A stretch of DNA of 64,000 bases, from NCBI RefSeq assembly GCF_029688925.1, contig NZ_JARUKY010000015.1, positions 1-64,000 on the forward strand, in the 5' to 3' direction. The stretch is from Evansella sp. AB-P1. GTDB taxonomy: Bacteria > Bacillota > Bacilli > Bacillales > Salisediminibacteriaceae. The notes beneath the pieces were generated by a model, which was given only the letters and a program-made list of their open reading frames with translations, was not told the origin of the DNA and did not search any database. Numbering within the stretch: position 1 is the stretch's first letter; each line of letters opens with the position of its first letter. Of this stretch, positions 27,270-36,862 are shown in pieces. The position numbers and the translations under genes were made by a program.

Positions 27270-27300
27270 AAAACCGGGATTTTCTATCTCGGTTTTTGTT
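27270..27300 (+). terminator. Terminator of the DUF3055 gene
   Basis: Stem AAACCGGGAT / ATCTCGGTTT with a G-U pair and a following T-run. Confidence 0.8.
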
Positions 27301-27550
27301 TTGTTTGATTATTTTAGCAGTGTGTTGTACGTGAAGGTCTTTTGTTCTTGTTTTGGCTTTTTCGTTGAACCGCGGGTGTTTGTACACAGTCTAACTGTAC
27401 CCGGTTCATTTTACCCTACTTCACTCCTCCCCTTTTGATAACAGACAACCACCGCCAACCTTCGCATAAAAAAAAACCACCATTTCCTTTATTTATACAA
27501 TATGATTCCCAATTTTTTAAGCCATACTAACAGCAAGGAGGGATTTCTGA
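27301..27550. other. Intergenic region upstream of the DUF3905-like gene
   Basis: About 250 AT-rich bases with only spurious short ORFs. The downstream gene's RBS (CAAGGAGGG) is at the right edge. No other structure was recognised. Confidence 0.4.
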
Positions 27551-27832
27551 ATGGATAAACAAGAGAAGAATGACGGGCATGGTCATTATTCTGACTTCAT
27601 TGCTGTTGAGAAATATAGAAATGAAATCATCCCAGAAATTACTCCAGAGGGTGCTTATGGTTCACCTATAGAACCTCCACTTGGAAAAAGTACTCCTTGG
27701 GAAGATGGGCAACAAGCAATCAGTGGTTATGCTTATGAGTACAAAAACTTGCATCAAAACTTAGAGAGAAAAGACCCTGGTGCCCACTTTACCCATGATG
27801 ACAAAAGAATGGACCGTGGTGAACCATTTTAG
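27551..27832 (+). CDS. DUF3905-like small hydrophilic protein
   Basis: A 93-aa hydrophilic protein with a strong RBS (AAGGAGGG). The GAYGSPIEPPLGKSTPWEDG and DPGAHFTHDD segments suggest the Bacillaceae DUF3905 family, from memory. There is no signal peptide or membrane segment. It is a single gene, convergent with yutD. Function unknown; a sporulation-linked role is only a guess. Confidence 0.65.
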   Translation: MDKQEKNDGHGHYSDFIAVEKYRNEIIPEITPEGAYGSPIEPPLGKSTPWEDGQQAISGYAYEYKNLHQNLERKDPGAHFTHDDKRMDRGEPF

Positions 27833-27874
27833 GAAAGTATAAAAGACGAGTATATTAAAAAAGCTTTCCAAAGT

Positions 27875-27930
27875 AAAAAAAGGTGACTTAGAGGAGCCAT
27901 AGTATTTTGCCCTCTTTAGTCACCTTTTTC
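27875..27930. terminator. Bidirectional terminator between the DUF3905-like gene and yutD
   Basis: Stem AAAAAGGTGACTTAGAGG / CCTCTTTAGTCACCTTTTT with a 16-base loop, between convergent genes. Confidence 0.9.
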
Positions 27931-27949
27931 TATTCTAATTGATTCATTA

Positions 27950-28240
27950 TTATGATGTTTTTTTACGTTCCTTCACTTTTTTTAATACAAAATATTTGCA
28001 TCCAAAGTTACAGTATTCATACAAATATTCAGGAAGTGAACTAATTTTTATATCAAATGTGGATTTTCTATGGTCATCTTCAAAAAAACCTTTTAATCGA
28101 AGCTGGTCATAGCCCCAATCTCCAACAATATAATCATATTTATTTAAAACGTCACTAAAACGGCTTTTAAATTCTTCTTCATCCCATCCACCACGAACAT
28201 CTTCCACTATTTCATATGTGTTTCCTTGAATCCGAATCAT
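27950..28240 (-). CDS. yutD: YutD family protein (DUF1027)
   Basis: A 96-aa protein matching YutD: DYIVGDWGYDQLRLKGF is characteristic, and the C-terminus is basic after the EYCNFGCKYFVL cysteine pair. The ATG at 28240 is used because GAGGTG precedes it. In B. subtilis the order is yutE-yutD-yutC-lipA, and the same order holds here, apart from glpX and two small genes between yutE and yutD. Function unknown. Confidence 0.88.
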   Translation of the reverse strand: MIRIQGNTYEIVEDVRGGWDEEEFKSRFSDVLNKYDYIVGDWGYDQLRLKGFFEDDHRKSTFDIKISSLPEYLYEYCNFGCKYFVLKKVKERKKTS

Positions 28241-28375
28241 GAATAGCACCTCACTTTACTATTTATATCTTGCCTTATTTTCACTAAAAATTCAATGATG
28301 AATATAATAAAAGCCCAAAACTTACCACCTTAAAGATTTTTGTGAACGGTCATGCTACTAATAGGAGGTGTAAAA

Positions 28376-29038
28376 ATGATAAGAAAAATAACCCTACTTA
28401 CTATGTGTAGTTTCAGTTTATTATTTACGGCCTGTGGACAAAATGATACGGCTACTGGTCCTAGAGGGCAACAGTTAGAATTGTTTAATGACTATAAACA
28501 ACCCGAACAACATTTTGTAATTAATCGTACTCCATCGCAAGAAGACTATGATGAATTTAATCGCTTTGGTTTTGGTAGGCACACCACTGAAACAGCGTAT
28601 AGTGGACAAGCCGTACCAGATTATGGTGTATTTGATAGAAGTCTTTTAGCTCAGACAATTAGTAAAACTGCAGCCTCACTTAATGACATTAAGGAAGTCG
28701 CTGTTCTTGTTACTGATCAAGAAGTATTAATGGTGTATGAAACAGAAAACGAAGATCGTAATTTTGTTGCAACACAGGTTAAAAAAACAGCCTATTCTAC
28801 AGTCCCTGCCTATTTTGAGGTGTACGTATCTGACAATCCAAATTTAATGTTAGATATTAAAAATTTTGAAGGTCTATCACAAAAGGAGCCCTCTTATCGA
28901 AAGGCTCTTGACGTTATGATCCAAGAAATGAAATCATATCCTCAGGGTGGAGTTATAAACTTTGATGACCCGTTATTACAAGGAAGAAAAGGTTCCTATA
29001 ACGAAAATCAACATCGGTCTGAAAATAATGACCATTAA
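28376..29038 (+). CDS. yutC: YutC, YhcN/YlaJ-family sporulation lipoprotein
   Basis: A 220-aa lipoprotein. The signal ends in a lipobox (LLFTAC, lipidated Cys about residue 19). The C-terminal domain with VAVLVTDQEVLMVYE resembles YhcN/YlaJ spore lipoproteins, which have a BON-like fold. The start at 28376 follows TAGGAGGTG. Divergent from yutD and convergent with lipA as in B. subtilis. It is likely made in sporulation and inserted in forespore membranes; this comes from family knowledge. Confidence 0.83.
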   Translation: MIRKITLLTMCSFSLLFTACGQNDTATGPRGQQLELFNDYKQPEQHFVINRTPSQEDYDEFNRFGFGRHTTETAYSGQAVPDYGVFDRSLLAQTISKTAASLNDIKEVAVLVTDQEVLMVYETENEDRNFVATQVKKTAYSTVPAYFEVYVSDNPNLMLDIKNFEGLSQKEPSYRKALDVMIQEMKSYPQGGVINFDDPLLQGRKGSYNENQHRSENNDH

Positions 29039-29089
29039 AGAATAATAAAAAGGTTTTACAAAAAGAATAAAATAAACTTACAAATAATA

Positions 29090-29137
29090 AAGGATGTCTC
29101 TTTAAAGTGTTTACCTTAAAAAGACATCCTTCTTTTT
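29090..29137. terminator. Bidirectional terminator between yutC and lipA
   Basis: Stem AAGGATGTCTCTTTAA / TTAAAAAGACATCCTT, T-tract on both sides, between convergent genes. Confidence 0.9.
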
Positions 29138-30019
29138 TTATTTTTCTTGTGCCGCATTTACTTGTTCGTCTGCATGGTAGGAAGATCGCACAAGTGGACC
29201 AGATTCGCAATGCTTGAACCCTTTACTTAAGGCAATATCACGAAGTTCATCAAACTCCTCTGGACTCCAGTACTTAACGATTTTTAGATGGCTCTTTGTT
29301 GGCTGTAAATATTGTCCAATTGTCATAATGTCCACATTAACAGCACGAAGATCATCCATCGTTTCTATAATCTCTTCTTTTGTTTCCCCTAATCCGATCA
29401 TTAGGCTGGATTTCGTTGGGATTTTAGGCTGCATTTCTTTTGCTCTTCTTAAAAATTCAAGAGAACGTTCATATGTTGCCCTAGCTCTTACTCTTGGCGA
29501 TAATCGTTTTACGGTTTCTATATTGTGATTTAGAATATCTGGCTTTGCGTCCATTAAAGCTCTTAAATTTTCTTCTTTTCCACCCATATCCGATGGCAAA
29601 ACTTCAACAGAAGTAAATGGGGTTGCTCGACGGATCGCACGAACAGTCTCTGCAAAAATTTCTGCTCCACCATCCTTCAAATCATCTCGTGCAACGGCAG
29701 TAATGACTGTGTGCTTTAATCCCATTAATTTCACTGATTCAGCAACACGTTCTGGTTCTTGACGATCTAACTCAGTTGGTAGACCAGTTTTTACTGCACA
29801 AAAACGGCATGCACGAGTACACACATCCCCCAAAATCATGAAGGTAGCAGTTTTTCTCTCTGCCCAACATTCATGAATATTTGGACACCGAGCTTCCTCA
29901 CATACCGTATGTAGTTTTTTATCTCGCATCATTTTCTTTAAGCCTGTATAAGAATCATTTGTGTTTAATTTTATTTTTAACCATTCTGGTTTACGAATAT
30001 ATTCCTCTTGCTTCGCCAT
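29138..30019 (-). CDS. lipA: Lipoyl synthase LipA
   Basis: A 293-aa radical SAM enzyme inserting two sulfur atoms into octanoyl groups on lipoyl domains. The auxiliary-cluster cysteines C40, C45 and C51 ([16 protein letters not shown]) and the radical SAM C67, C71, C74 (VCTRACRFC) are intact. The start at [13 protein letters not shown] is chosen because GGAGTG is eight bases upstream; the GTG three codons earlier overlaps the RBS. It could act, via relay proteins, on GcvH, which is encoded elsewhere in this window. Confidence 0.97.
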   Translation of the reverse strand: MAKQEEYIRKPEWLKIKLNTNDSYTGLKKMMRDKKLHTVCEEARCPNIHECWAERKTATFMILGDVCTRACRFCAVKTGLPTELDRQEPERVAESVKLMGLKHTVITAVARDDLKDGGAEIFAETVRAIRRATPFTSVEVLPSDMGGKEENLRALMDAKPDILNHNIETVKRLSPRVRARATYERSLEFLRRAKEMQPKIPTKSSLMIGLGETKEEIIETMDDLRAVNVDIMTIGQYLQPTKSHLKIVKYWSPEEFDELRDIALSKGFKHCESGPLVRSSYHADEQVNAAQEK

Positions 30020-30290
30020 GTATGTCACTCCAATTCATTTCATAGTTGAACTTTACATCTTCATTGATATAAAAAACAACAAAATGTACCAGCAAAAACA
30101 CAAAATTTTTTCATGATTCACTTCAACTATGTTCATAATCAATTGTAACTTTACCATGAAAAGAAAGAAATCTCAAAGGTTCTGTTTACATTTTCACATA
30201 AAAAACGGCAATTACCAACATTTGTCGGAATGGATTAAGTACAGAACCGTAAACTAGAGATATGGACGAAGGTAGGAAAGGAGAATTCAT

Positions 30291-31304
30291 ATGATGAAAA
30301 AATACGTACTACAAATGATATTCCTATTTCCTCTTCTATTCATTCTTCCGATCCATTCCTATGGTGAATCAGTAAAGGCTGACTTAACATCAGAGGAAAT
30401 ATTCGCGGAAAGAATGGCACTTTATTTAAAAACGGAAGCACACACTCAAATTCCATGGTACTACTTCGCAGCGGTTGACAGCTATGAACGGGGACTTAGG
30501 CAAGCACGAAAAGATCGACCTGAAGAAGAGGGGTTTATTGCAATTTATATTCCAAAAGAGAAATGGGTAGGTGAATATAACCCTAATCAAGATGACACAA
30601 ATGCTTTATCCATTTCATTTTTTGAAGGGGTTGGCTTGGATGGCAATGGGGACGGTAAAGCTGACCTAAACGATGATGAAGACCTATTGTATACCTTTGC
30701 AGAAGGTTTAGCCAAGTTTGGACAAAGTGATGATGATATCCGAATTGGTTTATGGGACTATTATAAAAGGGATAAGGCAGTTGAATTAATCTGTGGACAT
30801 GCCAAGGTTTATAAAAAATTTAATACCTTAGATTTACGTGAAAAATCATTTCCAATGCCACTACACTTTAATTATAGTTATCGAAGTACATTTGGTGATG
30901 CACGTGGTTGGGGCGGTCGAAGAATTCATGAAGGAACGGATATTTTTGCTAATCACGGTACTCCAGTAAAATCGACCACATACGGAATTGTTGAGTTAAA
31001 AGGCTGGAACAAATTTGGTGGTTGGCGCATTGGTATCCGAGATAAAGATAATGTATACCATTACTATGCTCACTTAAGTAGTTTTGAAAAAGGAATTGAA
31101 CGGGGAGACATCGTAGAACCAGGTACTGTTATTGGTTATGTAGGAAGCACCGGTTATGGAAAACCAGGTACTTCTGGAAAGTTCCCACCTCATCTACATT
31201 ACGGTGTATATCGAGACAATGGAATTATTGAATGGTCCTTTGATCCATTTCCAAAGCTTCGTCAATGGGAACGAGAGGACCGTAAAAAGAAAAGGAATGG
31301 ATAA
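30291..31304 (+). CDS. lytH: LytH/YunA, M23-family peptidoglycan endopeptidase
   Basis: A 337-aa secreted or membrane-anchored protein with an N-terminal hydrophobic signal (residues 5-24). A C-terminal M23 metallopeptidase domain carries the zinc motif RRIHEGTD and the HLHYGVY histidines. In B. subtilis LytH (YunA) trims L-Ala-D-Glu linkages during spore cortex maturation. Upstream is AAAGGAGAATTC. The region between, with a DGNGDGKADLNDDE stretch, resembles a Ca-binding loop. Convergent with yunB. Confidence 0.9.
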   Translation: MMKKYVLQMIFLFPLLFILPIHSYGESVKADLTSEEIFAERMALYLKTEAHTQIPWYYFAAVDSYERGLRQARKDRPEEEGFIAIYIPKEKWVGEYNPNQDDTNALSISFFEGVGLDGNGDGKADLNDDEDLLYTFAEGLAKFGQSDDDIRIGLWDYYKRDKAVELICGHAKVYKKFNTLDLREKSFPMPLHFNYSYRSTFGDARGWGGRRIHEGTDIFANHGTPVKSTTYGIVELKGWNKFGGWRIGIRDKDNVYHYYAHLSSFEKGIERGDIVEPGTVIGYVGSTGYGKPGTSGKFPPHLHYGVYRDNGIIEWSFDPFPKLRQWEREDRKKKRNG

Positions 31305-31346
31305 ACACTTGTTTTTTCTTTCAATATATATGGCTAAGTTAACTGT

Positions 31347-31375
31347 AAACCGGGCTATCTTTTAGCCCGGTTTTC
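31347..31375. terminator. Terminator between lytH and yunB
   Basis: Stem AACCGGGCTA / TAGCCCGGTT with a 5-base loop and T-run. Confidence 0.88.
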
Positions 31376-31404
31376 TCATATTACCGATGAAAGGATTAAT
31401 TATT

Positions 31405-32292
31405 TTATGGCATTACATTAGGCTCTTCTGGACCTGGTAAACCTTCAAAATCACTAATATCAAAATCTTCATCTGAATTAGATGGTGGTTGGATAATTGC
31501 TGGACTAATGCCATCACCTCCACTACTATAAAAATCCGGTACTTCTCCAGTATGGAAGAAATTGGCGACAGGTATAGATGTTTTTACAACCTGTAAGTCA
31601 GTAGAAAATGGAATGACTATCCTCACATCCACTTCTATATCCAGCGATATTTCTAAGTAAGTATTATTAATACCAAGCTCTACTACTTTAGAGGAAAGAT
31701 CCGCTTTTACATCTCCAATTGCAGAAAATCGTACAGGTATCCTTGGTCCTAAATGAGCTAACAATGCATTGTTTGTTGCTTGCCCTAGTGGGATCATATG
31801 AATGATGCCATCTTCAGAAAAAGTGGCTCCATCACGTTCAATTTCTACTTCTGTAGGTAGACTACTATCATTTACAATGCCGTGTTCAATGTTATTTAAG
31901 TACGTTTGCACTCGTCTTACAGTTGCATATTGTAATTCATAATAAATTGGCGTATTCCAACTAATCGATTGTATTCTACCGTTATTATCCATTTGAAAAT
32001 CTAATATTTCATCTGTGTTTATGTCTTCAAGTACCTTCTTTGACATTGCATCATTAATTGCTAATGTGGCAACCTTTTGTGTTTGCGTTCTTGCGATATC
32101 AACGAGAGTTGGCCTTATGCCCTTTTCAATAATGATTAAACCTTGTACGGTTAATATACAAAAGATCAAAAAAGAGATTAAAATAACATACCGAAAAGGT
32201 AAAGGGCCTTTTCTTCGTTTCGTATTTGGGCTAAATGGACGTGATTTTCTTGGTTTAATTGTTCGGGGTCGAAATATACGTGATTTTCTCAT
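31405..32292 (-). CDS. yunB: Sporulation protein YunB
   Basis: A 295-aa protein with a very basic N-terminus (RKSRIFRPRTIKPRKSR), one membrane anchor at about residues 32-54, and an extracellular or intermembrane domain. B. subtilis YunB is needed for efficient sporulation. The beta-rich middle (VEIERDGATFSEDG, LGPRIPVRFSAIGDV) resembles YunB/GerM-like surfaces, and the acidic C-terminal tail is low-complexity. Convergent with lytH. Confidence 0.9.
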   Translation of the reverse strand: MRKSRIFRPRTIKPRKSRPFSPNTKRRKGPLPFRYVILISFLIFCILTVQGLIIIEKGIRPTLVDIARTQTQKVATLAINDAMSKKVLEDINTDEILDFQMDNNGRIQSISWNTPIYYELQYATVRRVQTYLNNIEHGIVNDSSLPTEVEIERDGATFSEDGIIHMIPLGQATNNALLAHLGPRIPVRFSAIGDVKADLSSKVVELGINNTYLEISLDIEVDVRIVIPFSTDLQVVKTSIPVANFFHTGEVPDFYSSGGDGISPAIIQPPSNSDEDFDISDFEGLPGPEEPNVMP

Positions 32293-32349
32293 GTAGTTTG
32301 TGCTCCCCCTTTCCGCTAATTAATACATATGCAGAAAGGGACAACATCT

Positions 32350-32392
32350 TTCACAAAAAATTCAGGAACCATGTCCCTGAATTTTTTGTGAA
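32350..32392 (-). terminator. Terminator of thyA-dfrA
   Basis: Perfect 17-bp arms TTCACAAAAAATTCAGG and CCTGAATTTTTTGTGAA with a 9-base loop, just after the dfrA stop. Confidence 0.92.
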
Positions 32393-32395
32393 CGT

Positions 32396-32878
32396 TTATT
32401 TTCTTTCATAGATGAGGAATGTGTGTGGATATTTGTTTTTTTCATCAACGGTTCCTTGCTCCATAGAGACAATTTTCCATTCTTCTTCCTTGAATTGTGG
32501 GAAGTATGTATCCCCTTCAAATTGGTCATGTATTTTTGTAATATAAAGACGATCAGCTTTTGGCAAAAGCTCTTTGTATATAGTTGCTCCACCAATGACA
32601 AATATTTCTTCATTACTAGTTACCAGTTGATCTAATTCTTGTAATGAATGACATACTTCAACTCCTGGAACAGAAAATGCTTGATTATGCGTGATAACAA
32701 AATTTCTTCTGTTCGGTAATGGCTTTCCAATTGATTCATATGTTTTTCTGCCCATGATAACGGAATGACCAGATGTAACCCGTTTAAAGTACTTTAAATC
32801 ATTTGGGATATGCCATGGCATGTCACCATTTAAGCCGATAACATTATTTTCTCCCATTGCTACGATCATGGAGATCAT
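32396..32878 (-). CDS. dfrA: Dihydrofolate reductase DfrA
   Basis: A 160-aa enzyme reducing dihydrofolate to tetrahydrofolate with NADPH. Typical motifs are [19 protein letters not shown] at the N-terminus, [18 protein letters not shown] and the [11 protein letters not shown] glycines. It overlaps the thyA stop by four bases (ATGA), so the two genes are coupled. They form a two-gene unit regenerating tetrahydrofolate consumed by thymidylate synthesis. Confidence 0.96.
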   Translation of the reverse strand: MISMIVAMGENNVIGLNGDMPWHIPNDLKYFKRVTSGHSVIMGRKTYESIGKPLPNRRNFVITHNQAFSVPGVEVCHSLQELDQLVTSNEEIFVIGGATIYKELLPKADRLYITKIHDQFEGDTYFPQFKEEEWKIVSMEQGTVDEKNKYPHTFLIYERK

Positions 32879-33669
32879 ACAGACACCTCACCTTTAATAT
32901 GAGGATGTGGATCATAGCCAACAAGTTCAAAATCGTCAATCGTAAAGTCTTCCACTTTTTTTATGGACGGATTAAGTTTCATTTGTGGTAGAGCTCTAGG
33001 GTCTCTCGTTAATTGTAGCTTCACTTGCTCCACATGATTTCGGTAAATATGAACATCACCAAATGTATGAACAAAATCTCCTAGCTCTAAGTTACACTCT
33101 TGTGCAATCATCATCGTTAACAACGAATAAGATGCAATATTAAATGGAACCCCTAGGAACACGTCTGCACTTCTTTGATAAAGTTGACAAGAGAGCTTTC
33201 CATCCGCAACATAAAACTGAAACAAACAATGACATGGGGCTAATGCCATTTTATCAAGGTCCGCAACGTTCCAAGCATTTACAATCAACCTTCTGGAATC
33301 TGGATTTGATTTAATTTGTTCAATCACTTGTCCTAGTTGATCAATTGACTCTCCACTAGGACTTGGCCATGAACGCCACTGCTTACCATAGACAGGTCCA
33401 AGGTCACCATTGTCATCTGCCCATTCATTCCAAATGCGAACATTGTTTTCCTGTAAATATTTTATGTTAGTATCACCTTTAATAAACCAGAGTAATTCGT
33501 GAATGATAGCTCTTAAGGCAAGTTTTTTAGTTGTTACTAAAGGAAACCCCTCGTTTAAATCAAATCGCATTTGATATCCAAATGTGCTGATTGTTCCAGT
33601 ACCTGTACGATCTTCCTTTACTTGTCCATTGTCTAAAATATGCTGGCATAAGTCTAAATATTGCTTCAC
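32875..33669 (-). CDS. thyA: Thymidylate synthase ThyA-type (ThyB of B. subtilis)
   Basis: A 264-aa folate-dependent enzyme making dTMP from dUMP. The catalytic Cys is C146 (LAPCHCLFQ), and [15 protein letters not shown] and RRLIVNAW are conserved. A GTG at 33669 is preferred as start because the protein then begins [12 protein letters not shown] and has AAGGGTGA upstream, giving the standard 264 residues; a GTG three codons earlier has no RBS. It is upstream of and coupled to dfrA. Confidence 0.96.
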   Translation of the reverse strand: MKQYLDLCQHILDNGQVKEDRTGTGTISTFGYQMRFDLNEGFPLVTTKKLALRAIIHELLWFIKGDTNIKYLQENNVRIWNEWADDNGDLGPVYGKQWRSWPSPSGESIDQLGQVIEQIKSNPDSRRLIVNAWNVADLDKMALAPCHCLFQFYVADGKLSCQLYQRSADVFLGVPFNIASYSLLTMMIAQECNLELGDFVHTFGDVHIYRNHVEQVKLQLTRDPRALPQMKLNPSIKKVEDFTIDDFELVGYDPHPHIKGEVSV

Positions 33670-33819
33670 AATGCTCACCCTTATTAATTAATTTTATATT
33701 TCAACCATTTTATGCTGACCTGCTTAATAAAACAATGTCTGTAACATTTTCACGACTCAAATTAGATTTATAAAAAATATTATTTAAACGTTAAGGATCA
33801 TGTAATGCTCAATTTTGTA

Positions 33820-34926
33820 TTAATTTGTAACCTTGTTTTGTGTTAATGCAGTTTCACAAGAGGTGATTGTAATGCTTAAGTGTTCCATCAAGTTTAGCTC
33901 ATACGGAGTGACTTGTTTTCCTTCTTCACTTAGAATCCGAATGACAGGCCTTGAAGTAAAATCACCGTTCTGTTTAGAAACTACTCCCATTCGTCCATCA
34001 CTTAAGGCTACCTCTAAGCCAATTGGATAGATGGCAACAGTTTTAGAGAATGCCTCCACCATTTCTTTATCAAACATAGTAGCAGCACCTGAATAAAGTA
34101 ATTCGAGTCCTTCATTAGGGAGTTTGGCTTTTCGATAAACACGATTACCTGTAACTGCGTCAAATACATCAGCAATTCCAATAATCTTGGCATATATGTG
34201 AATGTCATCCCCTTTAATACCTCTAGGGTAACCAGAACCATCTAAACGTTCATGATGCTGAAAAGCACAATGGGCTGTTAATAATGAAATAGTATGAGCC
34301 TTTCTAAGCATATCAAAGCCAATATTAGTATGCTCTTTAATTAATGCAAATTCTTCAAAAGTTAACGTCTCCTCTTTATTTAGCACTTCTATTGGGATTG
34401 CTACCTTTCCTATGTCATGTAAAATTGCACCTAAGCCTAACTCCTCTAGTTGTTTCTCTGATAGACCATATTTTTTCCCTAAAGCTAAAGAATAGATCGT
34501 TACATTTAAAGAATGCTGGAATACATAAGTATCATAACAAAAGACATCTGAAAGCATTGAAACTGCTTCTTTATTCGAATGAATATCAGAAAGAATGTTA
34601 TTTACAACATTAGAAAAAGTTGGACTAAGCTTGTCCATATCAATGGTTTTACCAAGCTTCAATGATTGTGATATATTTGTAAAATTTTCTTTAATGGTAC
34701 GAATAGACTCTTGTTTCGTACTTTCTTTAATTACATCATCAGTAATGATTCCTTCCGTTTCTTTATCATCAATATAAACGAAAGAAACTCCTTTTTCCTT
34801 TAGTCTTTCTATCATTCTTTTAGTTAACGAAACTCCTTGGTTTAGCAATATACTGTCGTTCTCATTATATATTGCCTTTCCTAAGCAATCATTTTCCTTT
34901 AAGCTATGTACGGATCGTATTCTCAT
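33820..34926 (-). CDS. HD-GYP domain phosphohydrolase
   Basis: A 368-aa protein with a central HD-GYP domain (about 125-285). The metal and substrate motifs are complete: H138, HDIGK at 170-174, H199, HHERLDGSGYP at 224-234 and D253. Active HD-GYP enzymes degrade cyclic di-GMP (or related cyclic dinucleotides). The N-terminal 90 residues are alpha-beta and charged, and there is no membrane segment. It is between thyA and yunC, where B. subtilis (from memory) has no such gene. Substrate is inferred. Confidence 0.87.
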   Translation of the reverse strand: MRIRSVHSLKENDCLGKAIYNENDSILLNQGVSLTKRMIERLKEKGVSFVYIDDKETEGIITDDVIKESTKQESIRTIKENFTNISQSLKLGKTIDMDKLSPTFSNVVNNILSDIHSNKEAVSMLSDVFCYDTYVFQHSLNVTIYSLALGKKYGLSEKQLEELGLGAILHDIGKVAIPIEVLNKEETLTFEEFALIKEHTNIGFDMLRKAHTISLLTAHCAFQHHERLDGSGYPRGIKGDDIHIYAKIIGIADVFDAVTGNRVYRKAKLPNEGLELLYSGAATMFDKEMVEAFSKTVAIYPIGLEVALSDGRMGVVSKQNGDFTSRPVIRILSEEGKQVTPYELNLMEHLSITITSCETALTQNKVTN

Positions 34927-34967
34927 TTATTATTACCACCTTTTTCACATTAAAACTAAACGGATGA

Positions 34968-34999
34968 GCAGCTCCATTTATCTATTTGAAGGAGCTGCT
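34968..34999 (-). terminator. Terminator of yunC
   Basis: Stem AGCAGCTCC / GGAGCTGCT with a 14-base loop downstream of yunC. The following T-tract is weak. Confidence 0.55.
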
Positions 35000-35012
35000 T
35001 AATTTTATCCTT

Positions 35013-35315
35013 CTAAGACATTTTTAATAGGGCGTCCTTCCCTTTCATTCCTTTGTAGATCCCTAAATTTTCAGCTTCTACGGTAACTGATTCAAGAGGA
35101 GCTTCAATTAATTGCTCGATAGATTTTACGCCAAGGGCTCGACCAGCTATAATTTTACGATCTGTTAATTTATCATTTAATAGTTGAACATCCAGTGCAC
35201 CACACATAATATAACCACGATCATTTGTTACAACTAATAAGTTTGTTTTAGGTAGTTGAACAGAAATAGCTGTAAATGGCTTACCTTCAATAAACATCGG
35301 GTTTACTTCTACCAT
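35013..35315 (-). CDS. yunC: YunC family protein (DUF1805)
   Basis: A 100-aa protein of the DUF1805/YunC family with a single alpha-beta fold. The KTNLLVVTNDRGYIMCGALD segment and the VTVEAENLGIYKGM ending are characteristic. The start at MVEVNPMFI is chosen because AGAGGTGTGG is upstream of it. It lies downstream of yunD on the same strand. Function unknown. Confidence 0.88.
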   Translation of the reverse strand: MVEVNPMFIEGKPFTAISVQLPKTNLLVVTNDRGYIMCGALDVQLLNDKLTDRKIIAGRALGVKSIEQLIEAPLESVTVEAENLGIYKGMKGKDALLKMS

Positions 35316-35417
35316 AGACCACACCTCTTTTTTCACAATATTTTTCAATACCTTCATTAAATTAGCCTATGAAAATGTGAAAAAAACGTGTTAGTCCATT
35401 CTATTATTACACTTTTA

Positions 35418-36812
35418 TTAAAGCAAGGAATCTTCTTTTTGCAACTTCCATGCAAGTATATCTCGTAACAATTCAGGCATAAAGTACTTTTTTTCTTTTA
35501 TTGAACTAATTGCTGGATATATCTTTCCTAACGTAAACATATCTAACGTGGCAAGTTGATATTCTTTTTGTCTTTCTAACATTTCTCCTTGAACAAAAAC
35601 ATCACTTTCTTGGATATAGGAAGATTTATTATATATAATTAAGCCATCATAAATCATTTCTCCTAAAATTTTACCGCGAAATCCAAAACCCTTTAAAGGA
35701 TATTCAATCATCTTACTACTTTTACCTTGCCTTATTATTTCTAATAAATACTCTCCTGAAATACTAACTAATGCAGGATTAATAGGATGAGGACATATTC
35801 TATGAATATCTTTGTACGAAACAGTTCCTTTAGAAAGGTGATCTAATAACACCCCTGCATTCACCATGCTTATATCGCCATCACACCATTCCCGTAATCC
35901 CTCTGCTAATAGTTTTATTAATGGTGTTTCTTCATACCAATTAACCTTCATTGGTTGATTTAAGTAAACAATATTTTTATTTAATTCTTTTTCTCCTTCA
36001 TTACACAACTGATTAAGTACTTCTTTTGTTTCTGAATCCTGTATTGTTACATCAACTTTTTTAGACTTCACATCAAATAAAGGCTTGTTTTTTTCGAAAG
36101 ATATTTTTATATCCCCTACATATTTCCCAGATCTACCTGCTTGATTAATCCAAGTGTTATTAACCTTTTTTCCTTCTTCTAGAAGGTGGTGAGTATGGGC
36201 TCCTAATATGATGTCTAGCTCAGGAAATTTCTCTGCCATTCTTTCATCCTCAAAAAAACCGAGGTGTGATAAGCATAGTAAGATATCCACTTTAGGACGA
36301 AGTTGTTGAATAATCTTCTCTAAACTTTCATAAGGATCTTCAATTTCCCAGCCTAATGTACTATAAAAGGTGTAGTATGGAATGGTAACCCCTGTAACTC
36401 CAATCTTAATGCCTGAAGGAGTAGTAATGATTTCATAAGGCTTACACCAATTAGGATGATGTCCGTCCTCATCGTATAAATTGCTTAAGATTACAGAGAA
36501 GGTTGCATCATTGTATAAATTATTCAATGCTTCTTTAGAAAAAGTAATTCCTTCGTTGTTCCCTATTGTTACGGCATTATAATCCATTTTATTAAGTAAA
36601 ACGATGTTCCCTTTTCCTTGAAGCCCTTCTGTCATTAGATGAGAACGATCTGCGTGGTCCCCTATATCAAATAAAAGAACATCTTCCCCTTTAGTAAGAT
36701 ACTCCTCACGTTTCTTTTTCAACCAAGCAGTTACTGAAGGCCAGTTTTCAAGCTGACTATGTAAATCATTTGTATGTAGTATTCGCAGAATCCCTTTCTC
36801 CAATATCTTCAC
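35418..36812 (-). CDS. yunD: YunD, 5'-nucleotidase/UDP-sugar hydrolase family protein
   Basis: A 464-aa metallophosphoesterase of the 5'-nucleotidase family. The dimetal motifs are HTNDLHSQ, FDIGDHADRS, GNNEG, LCLSHLG and GAHTHHLLEEG, followed by a C-terminal 5'-nucleotidase domain. There is no signal peptide, so it is cytoplasmic or noncanonical, unlike the secreted homologues. Start at GTG 36812, with AAAGGA six bases upstream, is preferred; a GTG ten codons further upstream is possible. It is 50 bases from yunE. Confidence 0.88.
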   Translation of the reverse strand: MKILEKGILRILHTNDLHSQLENWPSVTAWLKKKREEYLTKGEDVLLFDIGDHADRSHLMTEGLQGKGNIVLLNKMDYNAVTIGNNEGITFSKEALNNLYNDATFSVILSNLYDEDGHHPNWCKPYEIITTPSGIKIGVTGVTIPYYTFYSTLGWEIEDPYESLEKIIQQLRPKVDILLCLSHLGFFEDERMAEKFPELDIILGAHTHHLLEEGKKVNNTWINQAGRSGKYVGDIKISFEKNKPLFDVKSKKVDVTIQDSETKEVLNQLCNEGEKELNKNIVYLNQPMKVNWYEETPLIKLLAEGLREWCDGDISMVNAGVLLDHLSKGTVSYKDIHRICPHPINPALVSISGEYLLEIIRQGKSSKMIEYPLKGFGFRGKILGEMIYDGLIIYNKSSYIQESDVFVQGEMLERQKEYQLATLDMFTLGKIYPAISSIKEKKYFMPELLRDILAWKLQKEDSLL

Positions 36813-36862
36813 CACCGATCCTTTGTATCTCAATTTAGTCACTATCTATTTATTTAATACAT

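Noticed and set aside
27244-27438. 64-aa plus-strand ORF after the DUF3055 gene
   Set aside because: It begins at the stop of the upstream gene, runs through the terminator, and has no RBS of its own or recognisable family.
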